Source of the DNA: Garcia nutans
Taxonomy: Eukaryota; Streptophyta; Magnoliopsida; Malpighiales; Euphorbiaceae
NCBI GenBank assembly: GCA_947685225.1
Contig: CANTUV010000031.1
Coordinates: forward strand, 70,847,001-70,911,000
Reading direction: 5' to 3'
DNA: 64,000 bases
Translations under genes and position numbers: made by a program
Notes under the pieces: generated by a model
Told to the model about the DNA's origin: nothing
The model's input: the letters and a program-made list of their open reading frames with translations, nothing else
Database searches by the model: none
Part shown: positions 46,577 through 58,709 of the stretch, piece by piece
Position numbering within the stretch: the first letter of the stretch is position 1
Layout of the letters: each line of letters starts with the position of its first letter

Positions 46577-47570
46577 TCAAAAGTCTTTTCTAAAATAGAC
46601 TTACGATCAGAGTATCATCAGCTAAAAATCAAAAACTCATATGTGCCAAAGACAACTTGTAGGACTCGATATGGACAATATAAATTTCTAGTAATACCAT
46701 CCGGGTTAACTAATACCTCAACTGCTTTTATGAATCTTATGAATAGGGTATTTCATCCTTATTTGGATAGGTTTGTAATTATATTTATTAATGATATTCT
46801 GATGTATTCTCAAAGTAGAGAGGAACATGAGGAACACTTGAAAATTGTAATACAAATCTTGAAGAATAAATAGTTGTATGCTAAGCTCAGTAAATGAGAG
46901 TTTTCGCTGAATAAAGTGGCATTTTTAAGTCATGTCATATCAGCAGAGGGAGTTTATGTTAACCTAAAAAAGATAGAGACAGTGATGAACTGAGAATCTC
47001 CAACAGCTCCTATAGAGATGAGAAGTTTCTTAGGCTCGGTGGAGTACTATCGTCGCTTTGTATAAGATTTCTTTATTACTGCATCACCATTAACCAAATT
47101 GCTAAGGAAGAATGCAAAATTTAACTGGATTGAGGACTGTCAGCAAAGCTTTTAAAAAAAATAAAAGCTTTTTTGACATCCACTCCTATTCTTACTCTTC
47201 CTGAAGGCAATGGTGATTTTATGGTGTACGGTGATGCTTCTTAAAAGGGTTTAGGATGTGTTTTGATGTAGCACAGGAAAGTAATAGCTTATGCTTCTAG
47301 ACAGCTTTAATCCCATGAATTGAATTATCTCACTCATGATTTGAAACTTATTGTTGTGGTATTTGCTTTAAAAATTTAGAGATATTATCTTTATGGAGAA
47401 AAATATCAGATATTCACATATCACAAGAGTTTGAAGTATCTACTTTCACAAAAGGATTTGAATTTGAGATAGAGGAGATGAGTTGAGTTGTTAAAAGATT
47501 ATGATTATACTATTGAGTATCATCCTAGGAAGACTAATGTGGTAGCTGATGCTCTGAGTCGAAAGTCACA
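46577..47570 (+). pseudogene. Chromovirus reverse transcriptase / RNase H, truncated
   Basis: The open part to 46873 has FSKIDLRSEYHQLKIK, FLVIPSGLTNTSTAFMNLMN and VIIFINDILMYS. In the last motif the first Asp of the catalytic F-I-D-D box is changed to Asn. A stop after ILKNK (46871) and many later stops and frame changes follow. Recognisable remnants are GSVEYYRRFV, LTKLLRKNAKF and, near 47540, the end of RNase H (A-D-A-L-S-R). Inactive. Confidence 0.8.
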
Positions 47571-47629
47571 TGGTAGCCTTTTCCATATCATGACTGTACG
47601 ACTTCCATTACTACTGGATATTCGATCTT

Positions 47630-49140
47630 TTGAGAGTAGATTTGACGATGAATGATTCTGGAGTACTATTGGCAACTTTTAAAGTCAGACCGATTTTGGT
47701 AGAAAGAATCAGAGAAACTCAAGTTTTAGATGAAGAGATGAAGAAGATTCTTGATGGTGTAAAAACAAGTACTCATACAGACTATGCTACTAGAGAAAAT
47801 GGTACTTTAGTATTTGGTAGCATATTATGTGTACCAAATGTGGATACTTTAAAAAAGAGAGATAATGAAAGAAGTCCATTGTTTTAATTATTCTATGCAT
47901 CTAGGTAGTACTAAGATGTATAAAACTCTCAAAAAAAATTATTGGCCGAAGAATATGAAGAAGAATATAGCAGATTTTGTAACAAAATGTTTGGTGTGTC
48001 AACAAGTTAAAGCAGAACATCAGCATTCTTCTGGACTTCTGCAACCACTTCTGATTCCTGAATGAAAGTGGGAGCATATTACCATGGATTTTATCTCTTG
48101 TTTGCCCCGTACCCAGCAAAGTCATAATGTTGTTTGTTGTTTGGATGATTGTAGATATATTGATAAAGTCATCTCACTTCTTACCCATCAGAATGAATTT
48201 CTTTTTGGATAAACTTGCAGAGATATATGTGAAGAAAATTATGAGACTGCATGGTGCTCTAGTATCTATAGTGTCAGACAGGGATTCACAGTTCACTTTT
48301 AGATTTTGGCCTAGTCTACAATATGCTATAAGTACAAAAGTGAAGTTCAATACTTCCTTTCATCCTCAAACTGATGGACAATCGGAACACACTATTCAAA
48401 CCTTGTAGGATATGCTTAGAGTTGTGTTATGTAATTTAAAGAAAGTTGGGATAAGCATTTACCATTGATGAAATTTGCTTATAACAATAGTTTCCATTCA
48501 AGCATAGGCATAACACCTTATGAAGCATTATATGTAAGAAAATGCAGGACTCTAGTATACTGGAATGAAGTCGGAGAAAGAGAGCTAGTGAGCCCAAAAT
48601 TAGTGCAGATGACTGCTAATAAAATTAAATTGATCAAAGACAGATTAAAAGTTACATAAGACAGACAAAAAAGCTCTAAAGACCTGAAAAGAAAGGATAT
48701 TGAGTATGATATGGAGGATAAAGTATTCTTGAATATCTCTCCATAGAAAGGTGTAGTGCGATTTGGTAAATGAGAAAAACTAAGTCCTCGATTTATCGGG
48801 CCTTATGAAGTTGTAGAAAAAATCGGCCATATTGCTTATAGACTTGCACTACCCCCAAAACTATCTCAAATACATAATATTTTTCATGTATCCATGTTGA
48901 AAAAGTACAAAAGTGATCATTCGCATATACTCTAGGGATAACCAGTAAAATTATGAGAAGATTTGACTTATGAGAAAAAATCAGTTGTAATTTTAGCCCG
49001 AGAAAAGAAAAGTCCTAAAAAACAAGGTTATTCCTTTGATGAAAGTTTTATGGAATAATCATTCTAAGAAGGAAGCAACCTGGGAAAGAGATGAAAATAT
49101 ATTTGCTCAATATTCTCATTTGTTTCTATCGACGAGTTAA
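47630..49140 (+). pseudogene. Chromovirus integrase with chromodomain-like tail
   Basis: The order is a linker, then the zinc finger (H-LGSTKMYKTLKKNYW...C-LVC at 47890-48000) and LLQPLLIPE followed by a stop where Trp is normal (48063). Next are MDFI (first Asp, ~48085), IVSDRDSQFT (second Asp, ~48275), HPQTDGQSEHTIQTL (Glu, ~48385), FAYNNSFHSSIGITPYEALY, and FIGPYEVVEKIGHIAYRLALP with IHNIFHVSMLKKY. The tail at 48950-49110 (EDLTYEKKSVVILAREKK, then a frame-shifted W-E-R-D segment) is the group II chromodomain region of Tekay/Del elements, which helps direct insertion to heterochromatin. Several stops and frameshifts; not functional. Confidence 0.8.
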
Positions 49141-49165
49141 TAAAAATTTGAGGATTAATTTTCTT

Positions 49166-49178
49166 GAGAGGGAAAAAA
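49166..49178 (+). promoter_or_regulatory. Polypurine tract of the chromovirus
   Basis: gagagggaaaaaa lies immediately before the LTR start TGTAATATC at 49179, the expected site for plus-strand DNA priming. Confidence 0.75.
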
Positions 49179-50093
49179 TGTAATATCTTGTAATTTTGAT
49201 AATAATAATATAGTAAAAGTTAAATTAATTGTTAAAAAAGTTAATTAATTAGATTTAAAACTGATTTATTTAAAAATTTATATAACAATAATAATTTAAA
49301 GTTAGAGGAATCAAGTAGGTAAAAAATAAATATAATAAATAAATAATAATAATAATGTATAGTGGAGCATAAACAATTATTTAAAAAAACTTAGTGGAGC
49401 ACAAAACAATTAAACAAAAAATTTATGCCAGCCAAATTTATAGTGTCGAAAGTTATATTGAAACAATGTATATATATAATTGAATTTATAATTAAAAGAA
49501 AGAAGAAGTGGGATTAGACTGAGTTGACAGAATAAATGTATTTAATAGAGTGAATTAATGAGATTTGTTAATAGGAAATAATGAGCTAGAGAGGCAACAG
49601 ATAGAGAAAAGGAATTTTTAGGGTAACAGTGACTAAAAATCAAATCGGAGGACATAAAATTTAGGGAGGAGAACAAACGGCAGTAGCGTTTTGCCTTTGA
49701 TCTATCTCCTTTCAGCCACCAATGGACGACAAGCGCCAGACCACCGTGATCTATCCTCAGAGCCACGTCGACCTCTATCAAGAATGCCATCATTCGACCT
49801 CGGAGCGTGTGTCACGCATCGTTTGAATATCACGTTGGCGTCACTTTCTGATCGAGTTTTCAATGATTTTTTTATGACTCGAGTATTTTTTATTTCTTCT
49901 CATCTTAAGCTTCGGTTTGATATATTATTTGTGAATTATAGATGAACATTTAAGAAAAACTATAAATACATGTATTAGGTTTATTTAAACAGAAATATAA
50001 AATAACTTTTAATTAATAAAATTTTGATTTAATAAAGAATTTAGGATTAAATTTTTATATAGAAATTATAATAAATTAGAAATAATTAGTGAA

Positions 50094-50126
<33 letters not shown>

Positions 50127-50417
50127 TTCTGAATTTATCACAATTATAACTAATAAAATTTATATATTGTTAGATTAAAAAAAGAAGGGAATTAGTTAAA
50201 ATTAATAAAGTAGCAAAATAGAAGTTATAATTTATAGTTAAACTAACTAATTATTATTATTAAAGGATAAATTAGAATATAGGATAATTAATTAATAGAC
50301 AGTAAAAATATAAATGAAAATATTAATATTAAGTATAATTAAACATAATTAAATATATTTTCAAAGAACGATGGCGCTTAAGGAGCTCTTCTAGGGTTTC
50401 TCGCCACCGAGGATTCA

Positions 50418-51896
50418 ATGGCTGTTAATCAGTCGCCGGCTCCCCCTGGGCCGGCGGCAAAATCCTTCTTAGACGCTTTTACTTCTGCTCCTCCACGACC
50501 TTCTTTTGATCGAAGCTTTTCTGGTGTTTCCATTAAGGATGACGACTGCAAGTCCTTCTCCTACAAGGGCATGCCAGCCTTAGAATTTTCATCTGATGCA
50601 ATTGCAAGATATTCCAAACCTTTTCGATTTGCTTTGATTGGCCACTTCAATGGTCCGAAACCAAGCTTGATTGTTTTGCGGAAACTGATAGAAGGTATCG
50701 GCTTCAAAGGCCCAGTATCAGTTGGTAAGTTGAATTCCGATGATGTTCTTTTAAATTTTTCCATTGAGGATGATTTCCACAGATTCTACCTTCGTAAAAT
50801 GTGGTCATTTAATGGTTGCACTATGCACGTATTCAAATGGACTCCTGAATACATCCCTGGAAGGGATAGTTCCTTATATCCTGCGTGGATTACACTGGAG
50901 GGATTGCCGTTACACTTGTTTTTGAAGGAACCGTTATTTGCTATCGCTAGCAAAATCGGAACTCCTTTGCGTGCGGATGAAGCTACCGTCAAACTCAGTC
51001 GCCCTTCAGCTGCGAGGATTTGTGTTGAAGTTGATTTATCAACAAGTCTCCCGGATCGATTATGGTTGGGGAATCCTGAATGAGGTTTTGCGCAAAATAT
51101 AGAATATGAAGATTTGCCGCATTTCTGTTTGGACTGCTGCAAGTTAGGCCATAAAATTGGTGAATGCAATCAAAGGAAGAATGATGAAGTGCCAGTTTTA
51201 GCTACTGCAAAAAAGGACAATAAAGTTACACAAGTAATGCCAAAAATGAAAAATCCATCAACAACTAAGAAAGAGTGGGTCCCAGTTACTAAAAAAGTTT
51301 CTTTTGTTGAAAATTGTGATGCTCCTAAAAAGATTAATGCACCAGCTGTGCATGGCACCCAACAGTACCGTGCAGACAAAGACCAAAGCAAGACTGCGCA
51401 CGTTGAAGTGCCTATTGCCGTGCTGCAAAATAATGATGTTGACAAATCATTGCATGATCAAATAGCAACAAACAGTGTCCCAGATGAACATAATGATGAG
51501 ACTGATTATTATCAAGCTAGTTCATCTGTGCATGCTACTGTAGCAGACACAGTGAACCAGCAAGATAATGTTCGGGAAAATAATTCAACACCAGGCAATC
51601 ACATAATAACTGAATCTGATGATATTACTGTTCTGTCTGATCAGTTGGTAATAGTGCAGGACCCGATCACAGCAGAAAATAATGCTTGCATGGAGTTTGT
51701 ATCCAGTGATGTTGGGGAAGATTATGACACCGATGCTGACTCTATTAACTCCGAGCCTGGGATGACAAATGATGATGTTAAGCTTCGGGCAAAGCAAGGC
51801 AGAGGAAGGCCGAGGGGATCAAAAAATAAAGCAAAAGGTATTGTGTCAAAAGCAATTATCACTAGGTCTCTTACTTCTCATAATAAACATCAATGA
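50418..51896 (+). pseudogene. LINE ORF1: DUF4283 domain and CCHC zinc knuckle
   Basis: The frame is 492 codons long, broken only by TGA at 51081-51083. ORF1 proteins of plant LINEs bind the element RNA. A Pro/Ser-rich start is followed by the DUF4283 region (ALIGHFNGPKPSLIVLRKLI at ~75-95, WSFNGCTMHVFKW at ~135, PAWITLEGLPLHLF at ~160). After the stop comes PHFCLDCCKLGHKIGEC, a CCHC zinc knuckle (~235-250). The C-terminal third is Asp/Asn/Val-rich and ends with a basic AT-hook-like GRGRPRGSKNKAKG (~475). The start ATG at 50418 lies shortly after a ctagggttt leader. The frame overlaps ORF2 by 4 bases (ATGA). Confidence 0.88.
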
Positions 51897-54800
51897 ATGC
51901 TATGAATGTTATGTTTTGGAATATGAGAGGAATAAAGTCATCGCTTAACCGTTTGAATAACTTATTTTGTAAGTATCATCTTGGATTATTGGTTTGTATC
52001 GAGCCATTGGTTGATGGTTCAAAGAAACAGTTTATTGCTCACAAGCTTGGTTTTAGTGACATTGTTTCTTCTTGTAATAATAAAATCTGGGTAATGTGGC
52101 AATCGCACCAATATACTCTTCATAGTTGCAGTGATTTTCCACGAGCTCTTACTGGTCATTTTACTCATGTTGCTTCGGGTTTCACTTTTGATATGTCAGC
52201 AATATACGGGTTTCATTCTAGGGCCCATAGACAGTTTTTGTGGGATCATTTGATTGGAATTGCTCAGAATATTTGTGGTCCATGGGTCATAGGGGGGGAT
52301 TTTAATGTGATGCTTTCCCTTTCTGATTATAAAGGCAATGGTGATCCAGACTTATTGGCTATGCAGGATTTCAATAATTGTGTTGTGGATTGCTCCTTGG
52401 CAGAGATTCCTAGTTCTGGTTTGCAATATTCATGGTCTGGAAATCGTCCTAATGGCAAAGTTTGGGAGCGTATTGACAGGATTTTTGCCAATGTTGCTTT
52501 CTTTGATGGTTTCGATTCTGTTTCGGTTAGATACCTGAATAGTTCTACTTCTGATCATACGCCACTTGTTCTTTCTTGTGCATCAGATAGTGAATCAATT
52601 CCAAAACAATTTAAGTTTCAGCATATTTGGCTTCATCATGATGGATTCCAATCTGTGGTCAGGGATAGTTGGTCTAAAACTTTCAGCTATGGAGGAATGA
52701 AGGGTTTATTTGATAAACTCAAAACCTTGAAGAAAGACCTACAGGCATGGAATAAAAATATTTTTGGGAACCTCTTTGATGCTATTGCTCTTGCTGAGTC
52801 CAATGTGGAGGAGGCAGAAGCAAGATATCAAGTGGATCCAAGTGATGACAACAGGAATGACTTAGATGCTAAGAAGGTTATCATGGAGGAAAAGCTTACA
52901 CTGGAGGACATTTACTGGAGACAGAAGGCTCATATTCAGTGGTTCTCTGATGGTGATAGAAATACAAAAATTTTTCATACATATGTGAAGATGAGGCGAA
53001 AGTTGCACAGGATAAACAACATTGTTGATCAGAGTGGCATCTGTCGCACTGAACAGAATGCAATGGGTGAGGCTGCTGTTGAATTTTTTCAAGGTATGTT
53101 TTGTGAAGACCCAAACGCTAGTTCGGATTTTCAATGTCCATTGCTGCAACATATTCCTAGTCTGGTTACTTGTGAGGAAAATGCAATGATAAGTGCTGTC
53201 CCTGATTTTTCTGAGATTAAAGAGGCGGTATGGCAACTGGAACCTTCCAGTGCACCAGGGCCAGACGGTTTTGATGGAATGTTTTTCAGAAGTTGTTGGG
53301 AGTTTATTTGCAATGATGTGGTCAGTGCAGTCCAAGAATTCTTTCTTTGTCTACCTTTGCCAAGCGGGTTCGGAAGTGCTCAAATTATTTTGCTACCAAA
53401 GAAGGAGAGACCTGAAAATTTTTCACATTACAGGCCAATCTGTTTGGCTTCTTTCATCAGTAAAAATTGCACCAGAATCCTGGCTAATAGGTTTGCTAAC
53501 ATTTTAGACAAAGTTATATCGGTGGAACAAGCCGGCTTTATGAAGGGGAGGTCTATTCATTCTCATGCATTATTAGCAAACGAAATGATTCATGAACTGG
53601 ATAAATCTTCTGTTGGGTATAACGTGGCAATAAAATTAGACATGGCTAAAGCTTTTGATCGTGTTTCTTGGGGCTTCCTTCAATACATAATGTTCAAGTT
53701 TGGTTTTTCACCACAGGTGGTCCGGTTAATTATGCACCATCTTAATGCTACCAGATTATCTATTCTTGTAAATGGCCGTAGCTACGGTTACTTTAAGCCT
53801 TCCAGAGGGGTCAAGCAGGGTGACCCACTGTCACCTCTGCTATTTATTATTGCATCGGAGGCCTTTACTCGCGGGTTTAATGCCCAGATTGCTTCAGCTA
53901 AAATTATGTCATATAAAATCAATAGAAGATGCCCCACTGTTTCTCATCTAGCATTTGCGGATGATCTTCTAATATTCCTCCATGGTGACGCATCTTCTCT
54001 TGCCAATTTTAGGAGCTTTTTAAATGAGTATCAACACTTTTCTGGTCAGTTCACTAATCTGGAAAAGAGTTCATTTTTCTGTTCTAAAAAAGCCGATCTT
54101 GCGGTGGTGGCTGAAATGGAAAGGCTACTGTCTATGAAAAAAGAGGAGATTCCCTTTACCTATTTGGGTGCGCCAATACATCAGGGAATGACGAAAGCAA
54201 TTCACTGCACTGATTTATTAAAAGAAGGTTGATTCGAAGCTTTCAGGATGGATTAAGAATTTGCTTTCTCCTGGGGGTCGCCTAATACTAATAAAGCATG
54301 TTCTTCACTCAGTTCCTTTGCATCTAATGAATGTGGTTGTTCTCCCCTCACCAGTAATAGGTCTCATTGAGAAGAAAATATCTTCTTTTTTCTGGGGTTT
54401 TGATAATGGGAAAAAGAAGCATCATTGGATTGCCTACAAAAAATTCTTATTCCGCATTGAAGAAGGAGGTTTGGGTTTGCGGTCTCTGCGCACTGTGCAG
54501 GAAGCTTGTTCTATAAAAATTTTGCGCAAATTTGAGACCGAAACATCTCTGTGGCAAGGTTATATGCAAGGCAAATATGGCAATAGACAATATACGTTCC
54601 TTCCTACGGATTCTCCAGGATGGAAACGTATTGCTCGTATTCATAGCACATATGATTCGGTTGTTTCTGCCGTTCTCTGCAGGTCTGATGTGTCGAAGTT
54701 TTCAGCAATTTATGATCTCATTCGACGCAAACAGCAGCCTTCGTTACAATTCGAGGCTATATGGGACACTTCCATTCCTGTCAAATTGTCTATCTTTGCA

Positions 54801-55731
54801 TGGAGGATGCTCCACAGATCTCTCCCTTTACCACAAAATTTACAAAGAATTGGTATTAATATGGCTTCAGCATGCCCCTTTTGTATGGCAGGCAGTGCAG
54901 ACGAAAAACATGTTTTCTTTCAGTGTTGCAAAGTGGTTGACATTTGGGCATATTATCGTAGCAGAATCTTGCCTTCCTCCCGCACCAAATCCCACTCTTT
55001 ACATCAAGAGCTTATGATCTGGTGGCTGCACACAAAGGGAAACTCTCTTACAAGCAAATTGGCTAAAGTTATTCCAATTATCATACTGTATAACATCTGG
55101 CTGGTTTATTGCTCTATTACTTGGGACTGTGGCAAGTTTTATCAAAATATAGTGTACCAGAAAATTGATAAGGAGATCAAAGCTTGGGGTGTTTCGGTCT
55201 CTGCAAGAAAATTCGCTAAGCCAGCAGCCATGTATGCCGACTTGCTCCCTGCTAGTTTCGGCAAGCGTATCCGCAAGCCACTGCTGGTTTACTGGCGCCA
55301 ATGTCGATGCTACTTATACGACCGATTTTGCAGGTTATGGCGCTGTAATCCGGGATTCAAATGGAGAGTTTATTGCCGGTATATGCAATAAACTAACTGC
55401 CACGAACGCTGAAACTGCAGAAATTCAAGCTTTACTTGGAGGGCTGCAATGGGCAAGCAAGTATGGTTTTGATAGAATGATTATTGAGTCTGATTCTTCT
55501 GAGGCTGTTGCTCGTTACTCCCAAAGGAGACATCCCTTTCAGCAACTTCAAATCCCTCTCACCATTACAGCTTGTGCCATTTTTCGAGAAACAAACTCTG
55601 TTGCACACTGCCTGGCACAATATTGTCGTATTAATGCTGTTGATTGTATATTCACATCCTTTAGCTCTTTGCCTCAACTGATTAAGGGTCTTGTCAAGAC
55701 TGACCTTGTATTTCCTCATTTTCGATATTAA
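51893..55731 (+). pseudogene. LINE ORF2: endonuclease, reverse transcriptase, zf-RVT, RNase H (two frameshifts)
   Basis: The ORF2 protein nicks target DNA and primes reverse transcription from it. The apurinic-type endonuclease shows MFWNMRGI (5-12), IEPLVDG, WVIGGDFNVM (~124) and STSDHTPLVL (~222). RT has SAPGPDGFDG, HYRPICLASF, GFMKGRSIH, KLDMAKAFDRVSW, GVKQGDPLSPLLF and HLAFADDLLIF, with catalytic FADD kept near 53954. A +1 shift near 54225 moves to the frame of GGRLILIKHVL and the zf-RVT domain (WDTSIPVKLSIFAWRMLH, CPFC...H). A second shift near 55285 leads to RNase H (DFAGYGAVIRDSNGEF, NAETAEIQAL, IESDSSEAV). It starts within the ORF1 stop. Only the shifts disable it. Confidence 0.92.
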
Positions 55732-55748
55732 TTTTTAATAAAAGAGCT

Positions 55749-55791
55749 TGGTGGTGCCTTTTTCCACCGTTTAAAAAAAATAAAAAAAAAT
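55749..55791 (+). other. LINE 3' end: hairpin and A-rich tail
   Basis: ggtgg (55750-55754) and ccacc (55764-55768) form a short stem with a 9-base loop, followed by a tail of A with a few T. A small 3' hairpin next to the tail is typical of many plant L1 elements, where ORF2 protein is thought to recognise the RNA. Confidence 0.6.
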
Positions 55792-57092
55792 AAACATAAT
55801 TAAATATTAATTTAAATATTATTAGATTATAGAACAAATTAATATATATAATAAATTGATAAAACTATGAACTAGTAGATTATTGTTAGTTAATATATTT
55901 ATATATATATTATTAATTACATTTAAGAATTTTTATTAATATATGAATATATATAATTATTTAATAATTGATTAATTAGAATGAAAATAGTATATATACG
56001 TATATTAGCTTAGAGTAAATATATTTATAGTTAAATTAAGTTTAATTCTTGAATTTTAAATTTTTGTTTTAATATAAATTAGTAGTATTTTTGATAGAAA
56101 GTTATAAATAAAAGTATTATGAGATAAATAAATTAATTAAAAGATAATAAATAATAGTATATTAAGATATAGTAAATAGTAATTAAGATATATTAAATAC
56201 TATTATTAATAAGAGTTTTAGTTTACCAAATAAATTAAGATAATTAAAATACTTATAAATTAAATTGAGTTAATTAATTATTAAATAATTAAATTTAGTG
56301 GTAAATAAAATATGATTTAAAAATTTATAAAAATTCATAAAATTAATTATTTAATTAAAATTTGTATTGTTATGGTAATTATGTTTCTATTATTTTTACT
56401 TAAAAATGAATTAAAAAAATATTAACATATAAATTATATTAAGTAATAAATAAATGTTAATATTATTAGTATTATAATAGTAAAATATTATAACTAAAAT
56501 TCTATGATTATTATTATTATTTTTAAAAATAAATTTGTATAAGTAAATATTTGGCTTCTGTTACTATAAAAACATACATATATATATATATATATTGTAA
56601 ATTAAATTAATATTATCAAATAGGTAAATGAATAAGTTAGTTAATAAATAAATATTATTAGTAATAAAATATTAAAATAAATAAACTAAAATAATTTAAT
56701 TTAATTATATATAGAAAAATTATAATTACTTAGTAAATTTTTACAGTTAAAATTTTATCGAGTTGTTGAAAATATTTATTAAAAAAATTTGATAGATAAT
56801 TGCCTTAGAAATTAGATAATACTCATTTGAGTATTATTTTAGAAAATTTTGAGAGTTACCAATTTACCAAAATAATCGTTAGAATTTAGAGATCAAAATT
56901 ACACATCATTTTTATAACATATATATATATATATATAGTTAGATATAATTTAAATTAAATAATATTCTTATATTATTATAGGAACGAATTCAGTTGCAGT
57001 TATAGAATATTAAAGGGACCGTGTTGATTAACCAAATATAATATTTGGCCTAGGTGAATAGGTAAGTATGTAATATTATATTTCTACAATAT

Positions 57093-57126
<34 letters not shown>

Positions 57127-57951
57127 ATTTTAGAAAAAAATTTACTATATTCAAAGTGATGATTTATTTTTGAATGATATCTATTTTTTTTATAAATTGA
57201 AAATAAATAATGGTAGTTTATTTTTCATATTTATAACTAATTGATTATATTATGCTGGTTAAATAATTTATATATACTCTTATTATAAACTTGTATAATC
57301 GTATCTTACTAATGAGTATTTATATAAATTTAATGATATTATAAATTTATCCTTTAATTGGAATAATTGCTCTGCATATTTATATTGAAGTTATTTCTTT
57401 TTAAACTTGCGAGGTAAGTCATCATTCACTCTTGAATTGAAGATAAATCAATAAAAAATTATATTTGAGTGTATGTAAAAGATGATTGATTTATGCTATA
57501 ATTTGAATTTTTTGAGATATAAATGATATTTATCCAATTGAGCTATAGATAATGTTTATATAATATACATATATTATTAGATCATATTTATTTTTCATTG
57601 TTACATATTTATCTATTAACTGAGTAGTTGGACTCATCCCCTTATATATATATATAACATTTCAGATATTGAAGAATAAACTAGTAAAACATCTCTTCCT
57701 TTTTCTTCCTTCCGGGTGTAGTTAAGATCGGACAAATATAGTTATTTTATTTATTTATTTAATAATTATTGATATTATTGTACTAAATAATAATAAATTT
57801 TATTTAAGAATATTAATATTTATTGGATTGTGTAATTGGAGATTATTAAGTAAATTAAATGATGAGTGATGTTTATTTAGTAAATTAAAATTTTGATAGA
57901 TTGTAAGATAAGTCCACCTTTAGAATTAAGAAAATGGAGTGTGACATAATC

Positions 57952-58709
57952 CTAGGCCCATTCGGGCCTGGCCAGATCGGGTCAGACTGGTCCGGGTAGG
58001 CCAAGAAACTAGCCCACCGGGTTATGTATTTTTTTTAAAAAATAAATTTAAAATTTAAAATTTTTGAATTTTTTTAGAACTTTTTATTTTTAAGTATGAG
58101 GTAAATTTTATCTTTATTATTTTAATTTGTACAAAGTAACTTTTAATAATATTTAACAATCAATTATCAATTAATTAATAACTTGAATTAAACGTTTATT
58201 TAAAAAAAAACCTAGAATTAAATGTATTTAATTTAACAATCAATTATCAATCTCTTAATAACCCAAATTAAATATATTTAATTAACAATCAATTATCAAT
58301 CAATTAATAACCCAATTAATACCCAAATTACATGCAGTATTTAATTTAACAATAAATAATTAATCCAATTAATAATCAATTGGGGCTATGGGATGCAGGG
58401 CACTGTGTATATGGGCTGCGGCGTTGTGAGTGTGAAGGCTGGGTGAGGGGCTGTGATACTGATAAGATAAATAGTTATTTTCAGGTTTAATTATTTTATG
58501 TATAAATTAAAAAAAAAATTAAAACCCAAGCTGAACTCGGGGCAGCCTGAGGGTTTTTAATATGAACCCGATACCCAACCTAAACTGAGCTTTGGCCAGG
58601 CATGAATGCCCAGTTCCAGCCCTAAAAAATTTTTGGCCTGCCCAATCGGCCCAAACTTTTGGGGCCAGGCTGGATTTATCGGGCTAGCAGACTGCTTGAA
58701 TAGCCCTAT
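57952..58709. mobile_element. Non-autonomous hAT-like element with GGGCC/GGCCC-rich ends
   Basis: The left end taggcccattcgggcctggc and right end gaatagcccta are short inverted ends (TAGGCCC / AGCCCTA). Both subterminal zones (57952-58030 and 58520-58700) are packed with GGCC/CCGG words in opposite orientations, contrasting with A+T-rich surroundings. The interior has an irregular repeat of taacaatcaattatcaat (58154, 58234, 58283, 58347). No transposase is encoded. The flanking 8-mers do not match, so the borders and the superfamily are tentative. Confidence 0.5.

Larger units (their letters stand above)
50357..55791 (+). mobile_element. Nearly full-length plant L1-type LINE with 16-bp target duplication
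   Basis: The target duplication aaacataattaaatat is found intact at 50341-50356 and 55792-55807. Between them lie a ~60-base 5' UTR, ORF1, ORF2 (endonuclease, RT, zinc finger, RNase H), a 3' UTR with a GGTGG...CCACC hairpin (55750-55768), and an A-rich tail. Damage is light: one stop in ORF1 and two frameshifts in ORF2, so this is among the youngest insertions here. It lies in the chromovirus 3' LTR. The insertion site TT|AAAC fits the T-rich/A-rich cleavage preference of L1-type endonucleases. Confidence 0.95.
46577..57946 (+). mobile_element. 3' part of a Tekay/Del-type chromovirus with long 3' LTR
   Basis: Starting abruptly inside RT (FSKIDLRSEYHQL), the + strand carries RT, RNase H remnant, integrase with HHCC finger and DDE, and a chromodomain-like tail. 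A PPT (gagagggaaaaaa, 49166-49178) and the 3' LTR from 49179 (TGTAATATC) follow. The LTR probably ends GTGTGACA at 57946. gag, protease, the RT start and the 5' LTR are missing; their place is taken by the tandem array. The LTR is interrupted by the LINE at 50357-55791. Confidence 0.75.
49179..57946 (+). repeat. 3' LTR of the chromovirus, split by a LINE (about 3.3 kb without it)
   Basis: The start is firm (PPT then TGTAATATC). The right end is inferred from gtgtgaca at 57939-57946, a typical end of such LTRs, just before a different element. Segments 49179-50356 and 55808-57946 belong together after removing the LINE and one target duplication. It contains an ATA microsatellite (50094-50126), a TA/TG dinucleotide run (57093-57126) and a less A+T-rich patch at 49680-49860. 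The 5' LTR partner is absent, so the length is unverified. Confidence 0.5.

Noticed and set aside
37990..49140. One composite retrotransposon spanning copia integrase and chromovirus RT
   Set aside because: The left part is Ty1/copia and the right part Ty3/gypsy by motifs; they cannot be halves of one element.
52862..53335. 157-residue minus-strand open frame
   Set aside because: Shadow of the LINE ORF2 reverse transcriptase on the other strand.
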